Shown here: piece by piece, positions 14,189 to 22,351 of the stretch | Position numbering within the stretch: position 1 is the stretch's first letter | Layout of the letters: each line of letters opens with the position of its first letter | Position numbers and translations under genes: made by a program | Source of the DNA: Bacillota bacterium | Lineage (GTDB): Bacteria; Bacillota; Clostridia; Christensenellales; SZUA-584 | Reading direction: 5' to 3' | NCBI GenBank assembly: GCA_023436525.1 | Contig: JAEZIW010000031.1 | Coordinates: 1 to 23,805, forward strand | DNA: 23,805 nt | Notes under the pieces: model-generated | Told to the model about the DNA's origin: nothing | Seen by the model: the letters and a program-made list of their open reading frames with translations, nothing else | Databases searched by the model: none

Positions 14189-15223
14189 CTATACCGTCGC
14201 ACTCTCAACCAGCGTCATGCTCTTCCTCTCCGCATCAATCTCCGCCACTATCCCACATGGCACCACCCCTATCGGCGCCGCATGCCCAAAATTCACATTA
14301 TACATAATCGGCAGATTTCCCAGCCCTTCTTCCTCCGCAACCACCTGCATTATCACCGCCTTGTATTCCTCATAATAAACCTCACCCATCGGTTTGCCGA
14401 CGATCATCCCGTTGATGGCTTTGAGTATCCCCTGCGCTGCAAGATTCCTCAGTATCCACTTAACCAACTCCGGGCTTATCTTCTCTTCACTCGTCTCTAT
14501 AAACAATATCGCGCCGCGCCACTCATCAAGGCTCGGCCACACATCCGTCCCGATGCACATCGTAAACACATCAAGGCAGCCGCCCAGCAAATGCCCGCTC
14601 ACTTTGCCCTGGCCCTGCAGCAGCTCAAGCCCATGTGTCTCGGGCTTCAACTTCTTTAGCACCCTTGTGTTCGCTTCATCCCACGGCACAAACTCATCGC
14701 ACCACGCCGTGCTTGGGTCCATCCGATAGCCCTTCGAATCGGCAAACAGCAGCGCTTTCACCGCGTTCTTGGTATACTCAAACATATCCACATACTCACC
14801 GAACTCCGCCATCACCGTCGGCCCGTAGAACGACACGAGCCCCGCCTTCATCATCATAAAATGATTCACTGTGCTGTCGGAATAGCCCATAAATATCTTC
14901 GGATGGCTTTTAATCACGTCGTAATCAATGTACGGCAGCAGCCGGATCGTATCGTCGCCGCCAATCGCGCAGAAAATGGCCGATATGCTGTCGTCTTTGA
15001 AAGCCTCCATGAGGTCTAGCGCGCGCAGCTCCGGGTGCGTTGAGACGAACTGTGTTCCTTTGAGCGCATGCGGCATCGCCACAACGCTGAGACCGAATTC
15101 TTCTTCGAGCCGCTGTTTGGCGATATGATATTTGTGAATGAACGCGTTGTTGCCAAGGCCGCCCCACGAGAGGCTAACCACGGCAACCTTATCTCCTTCT
15201 TTCAGGCGTTTGGGTTTAATCAT
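14189..15223 (-). CDS. MccF-like S66 family serine carboxypeptidase
   Basis: The protein has 344 residues. The Ser-Glu-His triad of S66 is visible: S115 in MGYSDST, E243 in FIETSEE and H314 in NFGHAAP. From memory the E. coli MccF triad is Ser118, Glu243 and His311, so the spacing is close to MccF rather than the shorter LdcA; the PWDEANTR segment (180-187) is in the place of MccF's specificity loop. MccF-type enzymes cut the peptide-nucleotide antibiotic microcin C and related aminoacyl-adenylates; LdcA types trim muropeptides. GGAG is 8 bases before the ATG. It is the last gene of the ABC transporter operon, 56 bases after the M24 gene, with a hairpin in the gap. Self-immunity or detoxification is plausible but unproven. 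Confidence 0.88.
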   Translation of the reverse strand: MIKPKRLKEGDKVAVVSLSWGGLGNNAFIHKYHIAKQRLEEEFGLSVVAMPHALKGTQFVSTHPELRALDLMEAFKDDSISAIFCAIGGDDTIRLLPYIDYDVIKSHPKIFMGYSDSTVNHFMMMKAGLVSFYGPTVMAEFGEYVDMFEYTKNAVKALLFADSKGYRMDPSTAWCDEFVPWDEANTRVLKKLKPETHGLELLQGQGKVSGHLLGGCLDVFTMCIGTDVWPSLDEWRGAILFIETSEEKISPELVKWILRNLAAQGILKAINGMIVGKPMGEVYYEEYKAVIMQVVAEEEGLGNLPIMYNVNFGHAAPIGVVPCGIVAEIDAERKSMTLVESATV

Positions 15224-15242
15224 CCGTATTGCTCCACATACT

Positions 15243-15270
15243 GAGAAGACAGCATTTCTGCTGTCTTCTC
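15243..15270 (-). other. 12-bp perfect hairpin with GAAA loop, inside the operon
   Basis: GAGAAGACAGCA and TGCTGTCTTCTC pair perfectly around a GAAA tetraloop on the minus strand. No T run follows, and the S66 ribosome binding site comes shortly after, so it may be an RNA-processing or stability element, or a weak terminator that lowers expression of the last gene. Confidence 0.7.
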
Positions 15271-15279
15271 ATCTTATCG

Positions 15280-16455
15280 TTAGTAATTGATCGCTTTTCT
15301 TACCATCTTCCCCTTGAGCTTCTTCATCACTCTTGAACCCTTCACCACCAAAGCCTCAAGGTCAGTTGGATATTGCGTCAGCAGCTCATACCCCTCCTTG
15401 GTCACCAGCACCGTGTCCGAATGCCGAAATCCGCCGATCTCCTCAAAATAAACCGCCGGTTCTATGCTGATCACCATGTTCTCCGCCAGCACATCCTCGC
15501 TGCCCGCCGAAATCCACGGCTGCTCATGATTCCCAAGCCCTATGCCGTGCCCCGTGCGGTGAATAATATTGGCCCCATAGCCCTTGCTTTTGAAAAACGC
15601 CTGCGTCGCCGCGTCAATATCCGCGCACGGCACGCCCGGCTTCACCATTTTCAGCGCCGTCTCGCGCGCCTGCATCATCACGAAGAACAGTTCCTTGTCC
15701 CGCTCGCTTGGAGGCCCAACAAACACGGTACGCTCACACTCGGCGGCATAGCCGTTCACGCGGTTGTAGCTCATCAGCACAATCGGCCCTTGGCCCATCA
15801 CCGAATGAAAATCAGGCACGCTGTGCGGCTGTGCGCTTTTCGGGGCAGGCCAGCCTGCCGTTAAAAAGCTGCAGTTCAAATAATCGTAAACGCCCGTTTT
15901 TATAACGCCGGTCTGTATCTGCCTTGCGGGCATCACGGTTTCAATCACTGAGCAGCCGTTGTATATGCTGCCGTGCAGCGCTTTCATGCCCATGTCCGTC
16001 CACTTAGCCGCACTGCGAATCGCCGCTATTTCCTCCGGCTCCTTCACCATGCGCATGGTTAATATGGCATCAGAACAAACCGCGTCTTTCACTTGGAGCC
16101 GCTCGCGCTTCGATATGGTCAACTCCGGCTCAATGCCCACGCGCTTGCATCCGCTCAGCATATCATTTAATATGTCGTACCAGTTTTGGCCCTGCAGCGT
16201 CGGGTACTCAAAGTAATACCGAATCTGCCCCGCAGTCTGCACTTTTTTCATATGCTCGTATTCAAGATACGGCACCAGCAGATTAAAAGGCCCCTCCGGC
16301 TTCACGACGATAAAGAACGGCCGCTCTATGGGCTGATACGACGCGCCCGAAAAATAGTAGATCGCATCCTGCGTTGATATCACAAACGCATCAAGCTCTT
16401 GCTGTTTCATGGCCTGCTGCAATTTAGCAAGCCGCCCACTATAATTGAATGCCAT
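15280..16455 (-). CDS. M24 (pita-bread fold) peptidase homologue with altered metal ligands
   Basis: The protein has 391 residues: creatinase-type N-domain (about 8-135) and M24 catalytic domain (about 142-370). The canonical five ligands (D, D, H, E, E) are only partly present. VLMSYNRVNGYAAECERT has S229 and E239 where the two aspartates should be, GFRHSD has S346 for the last glutamate, while H303 (TGHGIGLGNHE) and E332 (SIEPAVY) remain. The same window encodes a canonical M24 enzyme (21296-22351) for comparison. Metal-free relatives such as creatinase hydrolyse small C-N substrates, so this may be a hydrolase of a small molecule or a peptidase with another metal site. A GGGGGAG ribosome binding site is 8 bases upstream. 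It is the fifth gene of the operon. Confidence 0.85.
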   Translation of the reverse strand: MAFNYSGRLAKLQQAMKQQELDAFVISTQDAIYYFSGASYQPIERPFFIVVKPEGPFNLLVPYLEYEHMKKVQTAGQIRYYFEYPTLQGQNWYDILNDMLSGCKRVGIEPELTISKRERLQVKDAVCSDAILTMRMVKEPEEIAAIRSAAKWTDMGMKALHGSIYNGCSVIETVMPARQIQTGVIKTGVYDYLNCSFLTAGWPAPKSAQPHSVPDFHSVMGQGPIVLMSYNRVNGYAAECERTVFVGPPSERDKELFFVMMQARETALKMVKPGVPCADIDAATQAFFKSKGYGANIIHRTGHGIGLGNHEQPWISAGSEDVLAENMVISIEPAVYFEEIGGFRHSDTVLVTKEGYELLTQYPTDLEALVVKGSRVMKKLKGKMVRKAINY

Positions 16456-16473
16456 AAATGCTCCCCCTTTGTT

Positions 16474-17019
16474 TTATGTCTCCCCCAACGCTTTGCTTAT
16501 TTCATCCAGCAGCGAATCACGAAGCTCCAGCAGCGCGTCCATATCCACGTCCATGCGCTGTGTGATGTATTCCTCGGGCGTCATCATATACGAATGCGCC
16601 GACGCGTACTCATACGTTTCGCGTATGATGCCCTCGCATTTGTAAAGCTTGCACAGCTGCCCTTCAATGCCCTGCACCGGCGAACTCATCGAGAGGTTTT
16701 CCATCATACGCTTAAAATCGCTGTCGTCCTTCTTGTATTCCTCCACAGAATCCATCGCCGTCATCGTCGCCTCATCCACCGCCTGCGCCGCTTCGGTCAG
16801 CGCGTCAAACGCGTCCTGCTCCGTTTCGTCAGTCATCAGCGCCTCGCACTTTTGCAGCCTTAAATCCAGCCTCTTCGCGTAGTAAAGCCGCAGCAGTGCC
16901 GTCTGAACGTCAATCGGCAGGTCACCGTCAAGGCGCTCCGCCGCTTCAAACGCCATGATGTCCTGCGCGAGCTTTGCGTATTTTTGAGCCGTTTCAAGAA
17001 TTCTATCTTCCATCGTCAT
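16474..17019 (-). CDS. Unknown acidic, helical protein of the ABC operon
   Basis: The protein has 181 residues from ATG 17019, which overlaps the stop of the preceding permease (TGATG); a GTG just upstream and an ATG at 17013 are alternatives. It is rich in Asp, Glu, Ala and Met, predicted by eye to be mostly alpha-helical, with no signal peptide or membrane segment. I recognise no family. Translational coupling to the permease suggests a cytoplasmic accessory of the transporter or of the following peptidase. Confidence 0.75.
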   Translation of the reverse strand: MTMEDRILETAQKYAKLAQDIMAFEAAERLDGDLPIDVQTALLRLYYAKRLDLRLQKCEALMTDETEQDAFDALTEAAQAVDEATMTAMDSVEEYKKDDSDFKRMMENLSMSSPVQGIEGQLCKLYKCEGIIRETYEYASAHSYMMTPEEYITQRMDVDMDALLELRDSLLDEISKALGET

Positions 17020-18194
17020 CACGCTCTTTGCTTTTTATTGTAGATGAGCATACTCAGCGCAAACAGCACCAGCGCCATGCCAATAAGAATGCCGATGTTC
17101 GGCAGCACGCTGCCAAAGCCCGCACCCATCACGGCGAGGCTCTCCGCCGCGTCCAGCGCCCAAAACTGCGGCATGCATTTGCCGATGCCAACCAGAATAT
17201 CGGAACCGACGACGGACAGCGGCCACATGCAGCCGCCCAGCATGCTCGTGCCCACGACGATCACCGGCACCGCAGCGTTCATCTGCTCATACGCCTTAAA
17301 CGATACCGCGAGCAGCAGCCCAAGGCACGAAGCCGCCAGCACAAACGCCGCAAACACGGCGAACACGGGCAGCAGTGCGCTCCCTAGATTGATGCCGAAC
17401 AACAGCTGACCCAAGAACAGCACAATCGCCATTTGCACAAGGCCGATGCCATAGGTGGGAATGAAGTTGCCCGCGAGCACCGCCTTGGTGGTGAGCGGCG
17501 ATATGCGGATGCGGTTCCACGTTTTGAGCTTTTTATCTTCGAGTATGCTGCTCAACGTGAACACAATGCTGAACATCACAAAGAAGATATTGAAGCCCAT
17601 CAGGTAATGAATGTTCTCGGCGAACTTCTCATCGTAATCCTCGGCTTCGTACAGCGTGTAATTCACCGTCACCGGTTTGTTTTCCATGTGCGCCGCGAGA
17701 TCAGCCTGCACCTCACTCAGCGTTGGTGCGTCAGCGCCCGCCGCGCTGAGCACAGGTTCCAATGCGCTTTGCAGCTTGAAGCCGTGCACGGCGCTTTGGT
17801 ACGCCGCGTTCACCGCACTTTGCAGCGCAATAATGTCGGCGCTGTCCGCCGTTCGCAGCACCGTCACCGTCGCGCTGCCGCCCGAAACGCTCTGCTCAAA
17901 GCCGCCCGGAATCACAAGCGCGGCCATAACCTCACCTTTAGATACGGCCTGCTCAGCGTCTTCAGTGCTCACCGTTTCAAGGGCATACGCGCCCTTATCA
18001 AACGCATCGATAAACGCCGCGGATACCGCCGAGCCGTCATTATCCACCACAGCCACGCGCCGGGCGCTGCCTCCGCCCCCGAACATCGCGTTGCCGAACA
18101 CAAAGGTTAACAGCAGCGCCATCACCGTCATAATCACATATAAAAACACATCCTGCCGCATGCGTTTTATTTTCAGCCAAAGTATCGCCGTCAT
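17019..18194 (-). CDS. ABC-2 type transporter permease (second subunit)
   Basis: The protein has 391 residues from ATG 18194, preceded by AAGGAGG; the longer in-frame start lies inside the previous gene. It has the ABC-2 layout: one membrane segment near 18-35, a large extracytoplasmic domain (about 40-210) and about five membrane segments in the last 180 residues. It begins one base after the stop of the first permease, and its ribosome binding site lies within that gene's last codons. With the partner permease and the ATPase it should form an export complex (antibiotic, lipid or peptide class). Confidence 0.9.
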   Translation of the reverse strand: MTAILWLKIKRMRQDVFLYVIMTVMALLLTFVFGNAMFGGGGSARRVAVVDNDGSAVSAAFIDAFDKGAYALETVSTEDAEQAVSKGEVMAALVIPGGFEQSVSGGSATVTVLRTADSADIIALQSAVNAAYQSAVHGFKLQSALEPVLSAAGADAPTLSEVQADLAAHMENKPVTVNYTLYEAEDYDEKFAENIHYLMGFNIFFVMFSIVFTLSSILEDKKLKTWNRIRISPLTTKAVLAGNFIPTYGIGLVQMAIVLFLGQLLFGINLGSALLPVFAVFAAFVLAASCLGLLLAVSFKAYEQMNAAVPVIVVGTSMLGGCMWPLSVVGSDILVGIGKCMPQFWALDAAESLAVMGAGFGSVLPNIGILIGMALVLFALSMLIYNKKQRA

Positions 18195-18195
18195 G

Positions 18196-19494
18196 TTACA
18201 CCCTCCTTTCCTTCGGGAACAGCAGCAGCCCAAGAAAATAGAGCACAATGCCGATAAGCACGCTGCCGCCGAGATATGGAAGGATTTCCGCAAGCGGCGC
18301 GCCCGAAACGTTGCCCGTATAGGCCATCACCGCGAGGCCGTTGGGCGTAAACAACGCCACCGTAGAAAAGAACGCGGGCAGAACGGAGAGCGGCAGAAAA
18401 CTGCCGCCGAACAGCGCGAGCACCTGCGCAATCACGCTTTGAAACACGGTGCCCACCGTCTCGTTGCCCGAGCGGTAAACGAACACCATCAGCAGCACGC
18501 CAAGCCCCGTGATGGAGACGGCAACGCAGACCGAGATCAATATAAACACGAGCGGATTGCCCCAATCAAGCCCGAAAGCCAGCGTGGAAAACCCAAGCAG
18601 CGCAATCAGCTGAATAATGCAGAGAAAGAACACCGCCACAGATTTGCCAAGCAGCAGCTTTTTCACCGAAATGCCCGCGGCTTGTAAGCGAAGCAGCGTT
18701 TTCTCCTGACTCTCGGTTAGCAGAAACGAGCTGCCCTGCCCGGCCGCATACAGCACGAACATACAGGTAATTGCGATGGAGTAATACGAAAAGCTGCTGA
18801 GCGCCTTGCGTGCTTCAATACCCTGCAGCTGAACATCGATCTCGCTGCGGGCCGACAAACTTTGCATGAATGACGCAAAATCAAGCTGCGCAATCGCGTC
18901 CGGCGCGATACCGCCGCTTAAAGCCGTCTGCACCAGTATATCGATATCTGCCGCAAGCGTAGACAGCGTATCGGTATACGCGCGCACAATGCTCGCAACA
19001 ATGCCCGACTGCATCGCAGCGCCTTGAGCGCCCGTCACGTCAATATGCGTACTCGCGCCGCCGCTCGACATTGCGGTGATGATGCCCGCTGTAAAGCCTT
19101 TGGGAATCGTCACGACGGCGGCAATTTCGCCGTTTTGCAGCTGAGCCTGCGCCGTCTGCGCGTCCGTCTTCGTGTAGCTTAAAAAGTCGGCCACGTCCGG
19201 TGAATCCAGCACGGCATAGAGCGACATCGATTTGGCGTCAAACCCGGCGGCGTTTTGCGAGGCTGCCGGTTGCTGCATCATCTGCTGCAGGCCTTGTATC
19301 TCGTCGTCGCCCGTTAAATCGACCACGGCAATTTGTATATGCCCGATCGAAACGCCCTCGGATGAAAACATACCGCCGAGTGCGAAGCTTAATATGGTAA
19401 TCAGCACAATCGGCATTAAAAATATAAATATCAGCGCTATTCTGTTGCGCAGCACCACACGAAGATCCTTTGTTATAATATCAATCAGTCTCAT
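18196..19494 (-). CDS. ABC-2 type transporter permease (first subunit)
   Basis: The protein has 432 residues with the same layout as its neighbour: membrane segment near 20-40 (FIFLMPIVLITILSFALGG), extracytoplasmic domain (about 41-235), then about five membrane segments to the C-terminus. It begins four bases after the ATPase stop with GAGGGA upstream. Two different permeases with one ATPase suggest a heterodimeric exporter of the YhaP/NatB-like or drug-resistance type. The N-terminal DLRVVLRNRIALIFIF is typical of the family. Confidence 0.9.
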   Translation of the reverse strand: MRLIDIITKDLRVVLRNRIALIFIFLMPIVLITILSFALGGMFSSEGVSIGHIQIAVVDLTGDDEIQGLQQMMQQPAASQNAAGFDAKSMSLYAVLDSPDVADFLSYTKTDAQTAQAQLQNGEIAAVVTIPKGFTAGIITAMSSGGASTHIDVTGAQGAAMQSGIVASIVRAYTDTLSTLAADIDILVQTALSGGIAPDAIAQLDFASFMQSLSARSEIDVQLQGIEARKALSSFSYYSIAITCMFVLYAAGQGSSFLLTESQEKTLLRLQAAGISVKKLLLGKSVAVFFLCIIQLIALLGFSTLAFGLDWGNPLVFILISVCVAVSITGLGVLLMVFVYRSGNETVGTVFQSVIAQVLALFGGSFLPLSVLPAFFSTVALFTPNGLAVMAYTGNVSGAPLAEILPYLGGSVLIGIVLYFLGLLLFPKERRV

Positions 19495-19498
19495 GGCA

Positions 19499-20434
19499 TT
19501 AGTCCCTCAATGCACGGCCCGTCAGGTTTAAGAACACCGTCTCAAGGCTCGGCTTTTTGGTATCGAAGGACAGCGGCGTGGCGTTGCTTTTGTTCAGCGT
19601 ATCGATCACGGCAAGCGTCACCGTATCCGCATCATCAGCAACGATAAACACCATATCGTCTTTGGCGCTGAGTTTTTTCACTTCCTTCAGTGCCGCTAGC
19701 TTCTCACACAGCGCCGCATCCGGTTTGGCGAGCCTTAGGCTCAACTCACAGCCGCCGCCGAGTGACGACGTGATTTCATCCTTGGTGCCCGCCGCGATGA
19801 TTTTGCCCTCGTCCATAATGCATACGCGATCGCAGAGCAGCTCCACCTCTTCCATGTAGTGGCTTGTATAGATGATTGTCGTGTTCTGGCCGGCCAGCGC
19901 TTTTACCGTATCGAGTATATGATTGCGCGACTGCGGGTCGATTCCCACGGTGGGTTCGTCCATAATGATAAACTCCGGGCTGTGCAGCAGCGCAGCGCCG
20001 ATATTCAGCCGCCGCTGCATACCGCCTGAGTATTTTTTAACGCGATCTTTAAGCCTGTCTGTTATGCCGATGACCTCGGATACCTCATCAATGCGTTTTT
20101 TCAGCGCCTGCCCCGAAAGAGCGTACGCCCGGCCCCAGAACTGCAGATTCTCAATACCGGTCAAATTCGGGTAAAGCGCAATCTCCTGCGGAACGAGCCC
20201 GAGGCTTTGCTGAATCACCCTTGGGTTTTGCACAATGTCTTCACCTTTGAAAATTATGCGTCCTTCGTCGGGCGCACTCAGTGTTGCGATCATCGAAATG
20301 GTGGTGGATTTCCCGGCACCGTTCGGCCCGAGCAGCCCCAAGATATCGCCCTTTTCGACACTAAAGGATATGCCGTCTACCGCTTTGATGTTTTTAAAGT
20401 ACTTCTTAAGATTCTGAATTTCGAGCAGCGCCAT
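19499..20434 (-). CDS. ABC transporter ATP-binding subunit (ABC-2/drug exporter class)
   Basis: The protein has 311 residues with Walker A GPNGAGKST (36-44), a Q-loop near VPQEIALYPN, signature YSGGMQRR (135-142), Walker B FIIMDEPTVGID (155-166) and an H-loop histidine in TSHYMEE (H192). The C-terminal 90 residues form the short extension common in DrrA/CcmA-like exporters. AAGGAGG stands five bases before the ATG. It is the first gene of the operon. Confidence 0.95.
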   Translation of the reverse strand: MALLEIQNLKKYFKNIKAVDGISFSVEKGDILGLLGPNGAGKSTTISMIATLSAPDEGRIIFKGEDIVQNPRVIQQSLGLVPQEIALYPNLTGIENLQFWGRAYALSGQALKKRIDEVSEVIGITDRLKDRVKKYSGGMQRRLNIGAALLHSPEFIIMDEPTVGIDPQSRNHILDTVKALAGQNTTIIYTSHYMEEVELLCDRVCIMDEGKIIAAGTKDEITSSLGGGCELSLRLAKPDAALCEKLAALKEVKKLSAKDDMVFIVADDADTVTLAVIDTLNKSNATPLSFDTKKPSLETVFLNLTGRALRD

Positions 20435-20454
20435 AACGCCTCCTTATAAAAATG

Positions 20455-20469
20455 GTAATAAATGATTAC
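20455..20469. promoter_or_regulatory. Inverted repeat in the leader of the ABC operon
   Basis: GTAAT-AAATG-ATTAC lies 20 bases upstream of the ATPase start codon and just before its ribosome binding site. It could be an operator for a repressor. No regulator gene adjoins the operon, and no good SigA promoter was seen upstream. Confidence 0.35.
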
Positions 20470-20544
20470 GCTATCGAAGTCATATTATCATACACACTAT
20501 TCACATGCAATTTTTCTCTTCCTGATTCTCTCATTTCCAGCCTG

Positions 20545-20598
20545 ACCGGGGATTTTTTGAACAAAACGGCATGCTTGTTTTTAACTGTGATCCCCGGT
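20545..20598. repeat. Nested inverted repeat upstream of the ABC operon
   Basis: ACCGGGGAT (20545-20553) and ATCCCCGGT (20590-20598) are perfect inverted repeats, and AACAA/TTGTT pairs lie inside around GCATGC. It may be a decayed repeat element or a structured leader; no protein frame with a ribosome binding site covers it. Confidence 0.5.
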
Positions 20599-20666
20599 GC
20601 GTCGAATTTTTTAGCGAAGAGAAAACTTGCCATCAAATCCGGAGAAAAACCAAAATATACACAGAA

Positions 20667-20693
20667 AAGAGCGGCACTTGCGATGCCGCTCTT
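20667..20693 (-). terminator. Rho-independent terminator of efp
   Basis: AAGAGCGGCA (20667-20676) and TGCCGCTCTT (20684-20693) form a 10-bp perfect stem; on the minus strand TTTTCTG follows. It is 27 bases after the efp stop and ends the sigK-to-efp gene row. Confidence 0.88.
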
Positions 20694-20720
20694 AATTATG
20701 CTTATGTACAACGCTTGTCC

Positions 20721-21278
20721 TTATGCGCGTTCCATGTACTCGCCGGTACGCGTATCCACACGGATCTTGTCTCCCTGATTCACAAACAGCGGAACCATGA
20801 TCTTCGCGCCGGTTTCGAGTATCGCGGGCTTGTTGCCGGATGTGGCGGTGTCGCCCTTGAAGCCGGGGTCTGTTTCGGCAATCTCAAGCTCCACAAAATT
20901 CGGCGGTTCTACCGAGAACGCCTCGCCCTTGAAGAACTTAATCGTGACGTTCATGTTCTCTTTGATATAGTTGAGCGCATCCTCCACCTGACCGTGATTT
21001 AAGGGCAGCTGCTCGTATGTTTCGTTATCCATGAAATAATACAGATCGCCTTCACTGTACAGATATTCCATCGTTTTTGTTTCCACATGCGCTTTGGGGA
21101 ACTTCTCGGATGGGTTGAATGTTCTTTCCAGTACGCTCCCGCTCATGATGTTCTTCATCTTGGTGCGCACAAACGCGGCACCCTTTCCGGGTTTAACGTG
21201 TTGAAAATCCACTATCACCCAAACCTGACCGTCTATCTCAATTGTCAGGCCTTTTCTGAAATCTCCGGCTGAAACCAT
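20721..21278 (-). CDS. efp: Elongation factor P
   Basis: The protein has 185 residues, the standard EF-P length, from ATG 21278 with GGAGG five bases upstream. Domains: KOW-like (1-65), OB (66-128) and C-terminal OB (129-185) with SVEPPNFVELEIAETDPGFKGDT and a TGEYMERA end. EF-P helps ribosomes past polyproline stretches. The tip residue is K32 in VKPGKGAAF, the lysine type. This window itself encodes a protein with long proline runs (13457-14029) whose synthesis would be expected to need EF-P. The gene follows the Xaa-Pro peptidase by 17 bases, the same neighbour order as in Bacillus. Confidence 0.97.
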   Translation of the reverse strand: MVSAGDFRKGLTIEIDGQVWVIVDFQHVKPGKGAAFVRTKMKNIMSGSVLERTFNPSEKFPKAHVETKTMEYLYSEGDLYYFMDNETYEQLPLNHGQVEDALNYIKENMNVTIKFFKGEAFSVEPPNFVELEIAETDPGFKGDTATSGNKPAILETGAKIMVPLFVNQGDKIRVDTRTGEYMERA

Positions 21279-21295
21279 GTTAACCTCCAAACAAA

Positions 21296-22351
21296 TTATA
21301 GGATAATCAGATCACGCGGCGCTGTCGTTAAGTTAATACTGCCGCCGTGTTTAATCACACATAAGTCTTCAATGCGCACGCCGAACCGGCCCTTTAAATA
21401 AATACCCGGTTCTACGGTGACAACCATACCCGCCGCCAACGTATCGGCGGAACTCTCGTTAAGGGTGGGTGCTTCGTGTATAAACAGCCCCACACCGTGC
21501 CCAAGCCCATGGCCAAACGCCTGCGCGTATCCGTGCCTTGCGATGTGGCTTCGCGCTGCCGCGTCCGCATCGCGCGCGGCGACACCATCTGCCAGCATTT
21601 GCAGCGCAATATCACCCGCGCACTTCACTACATCATATACTTTTTGCTGCTCTTTGTCTATATCCAAAATGCCCACGGTGCGCGTGAAATCGCTGCAATA
21701 CCCGTCGAACCGGCAGCCGTAGTCCATCGTCACCAGATCGCCCGGTTCCAGCTTACGGTTTGTCGGCGTCGCGTGCGGCAGGCTCGAATTGGGGCCGGAT
21801 GCCACAATGGGGGCAAATGCGCTGTCCGCGCCGTTCTTGTTCATGTAGTAGATAATTTCGGCTTTAATATCCATCTCCGTGATACCGGGGCGCAGCAGCG
21901 TGCACAAATGGGAGAACAGCTTATCATTGTGCTGCGCGCCCTTTTGTATCAGCGCAAGCTCCGTTTCGTCTTTAACGATGCGCTGCCGCTCAATCAGACC
22001 GGATAAATCGGCAATGTCCGATTCGTTCATGTGTTCAAGGCAGGCTCTATACGCTGTATACGACACCCCCGACAGATCGATGCCGATTCGCTTGCCCGCC
22101 CTTTTGGCGCGTTCAAATATCGCCGAAAAACGCGCGGGGCCTTTCGTCTCGATGACGGTGAAATCTGTTTCGTTCTCGGCTTGTTCCGTATAGCGCGCAT
22201 CCGTAAAAAGGTATTGTTCATCTGCCGTGATCAGCAGCTGACTGCTCGAACCCATAAAACAAGAATAATAGAGAATGTTCTCGTCCGTCACGATGAGAGC
22301 GGCATCCGCCCCTGTTTGCGCCATGGCTTCGCGCAGCTTTTGAATTCTCAT
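21296..22351 (-). CDS. Xaa-Pro peptidase (M24B family)
   Basis: The protein has 351 residues. All five metal ligands are present: D210 (VTMDYG), D221 (CSDFTRT), H285 (HGLGHGVGL), E314 (VTVEPGIY) and E328 (VRIEDL). An N-terminal creatinase-like domain precedes the catalytic half from about residue 135. It removes residues next to proline from peptides, in the cytoplasm. Start ATG 22351 overlaps the stop of the endonuclease gene (ATGA) and has GAGGG 8 bases upstream; a longer frame lies in that gene. It corresponds to the Bacillus yqhT-efp arrangement. Confidence 0.93.
   Translation of the reverse strand: MRIQKLREAMAQTGADAALIVTDENILYYSCFMGSSSQLLITADEQYLFTDARYTEQAENETDFTVIETKGPARFSAIFERAKRAGKRIGIDLSGVSYTAYRACLEHMNESDIADLSGLIERQRIVKDETELALIQKGAQHNDKLFSHLCTLLRPGITEMDIKAEIIYYMNKNGADSAFAPIVASGPNSSLPHATPTNRKLEPGDLVTMDYGCRFDGYCSDFTRTVGILDIDKEQQKVYDVVKCAGDIALQMLADGVAARDADAAARSHIARHGYAQAFGHGLGHGVGLFIHEAPTLNESSADTLAAGMVVTVEPGIYLKGRFGVRIEDLCVIKHGGSINLTTAPRDLIIL

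Noticed and set aside
20466..20711. 81-residue minus-strand ORF between efp and the ABC operon
   Set aside because: It starts inside the efp terminator stem, has no ribosome binding site and covers the nested inverted repeat.
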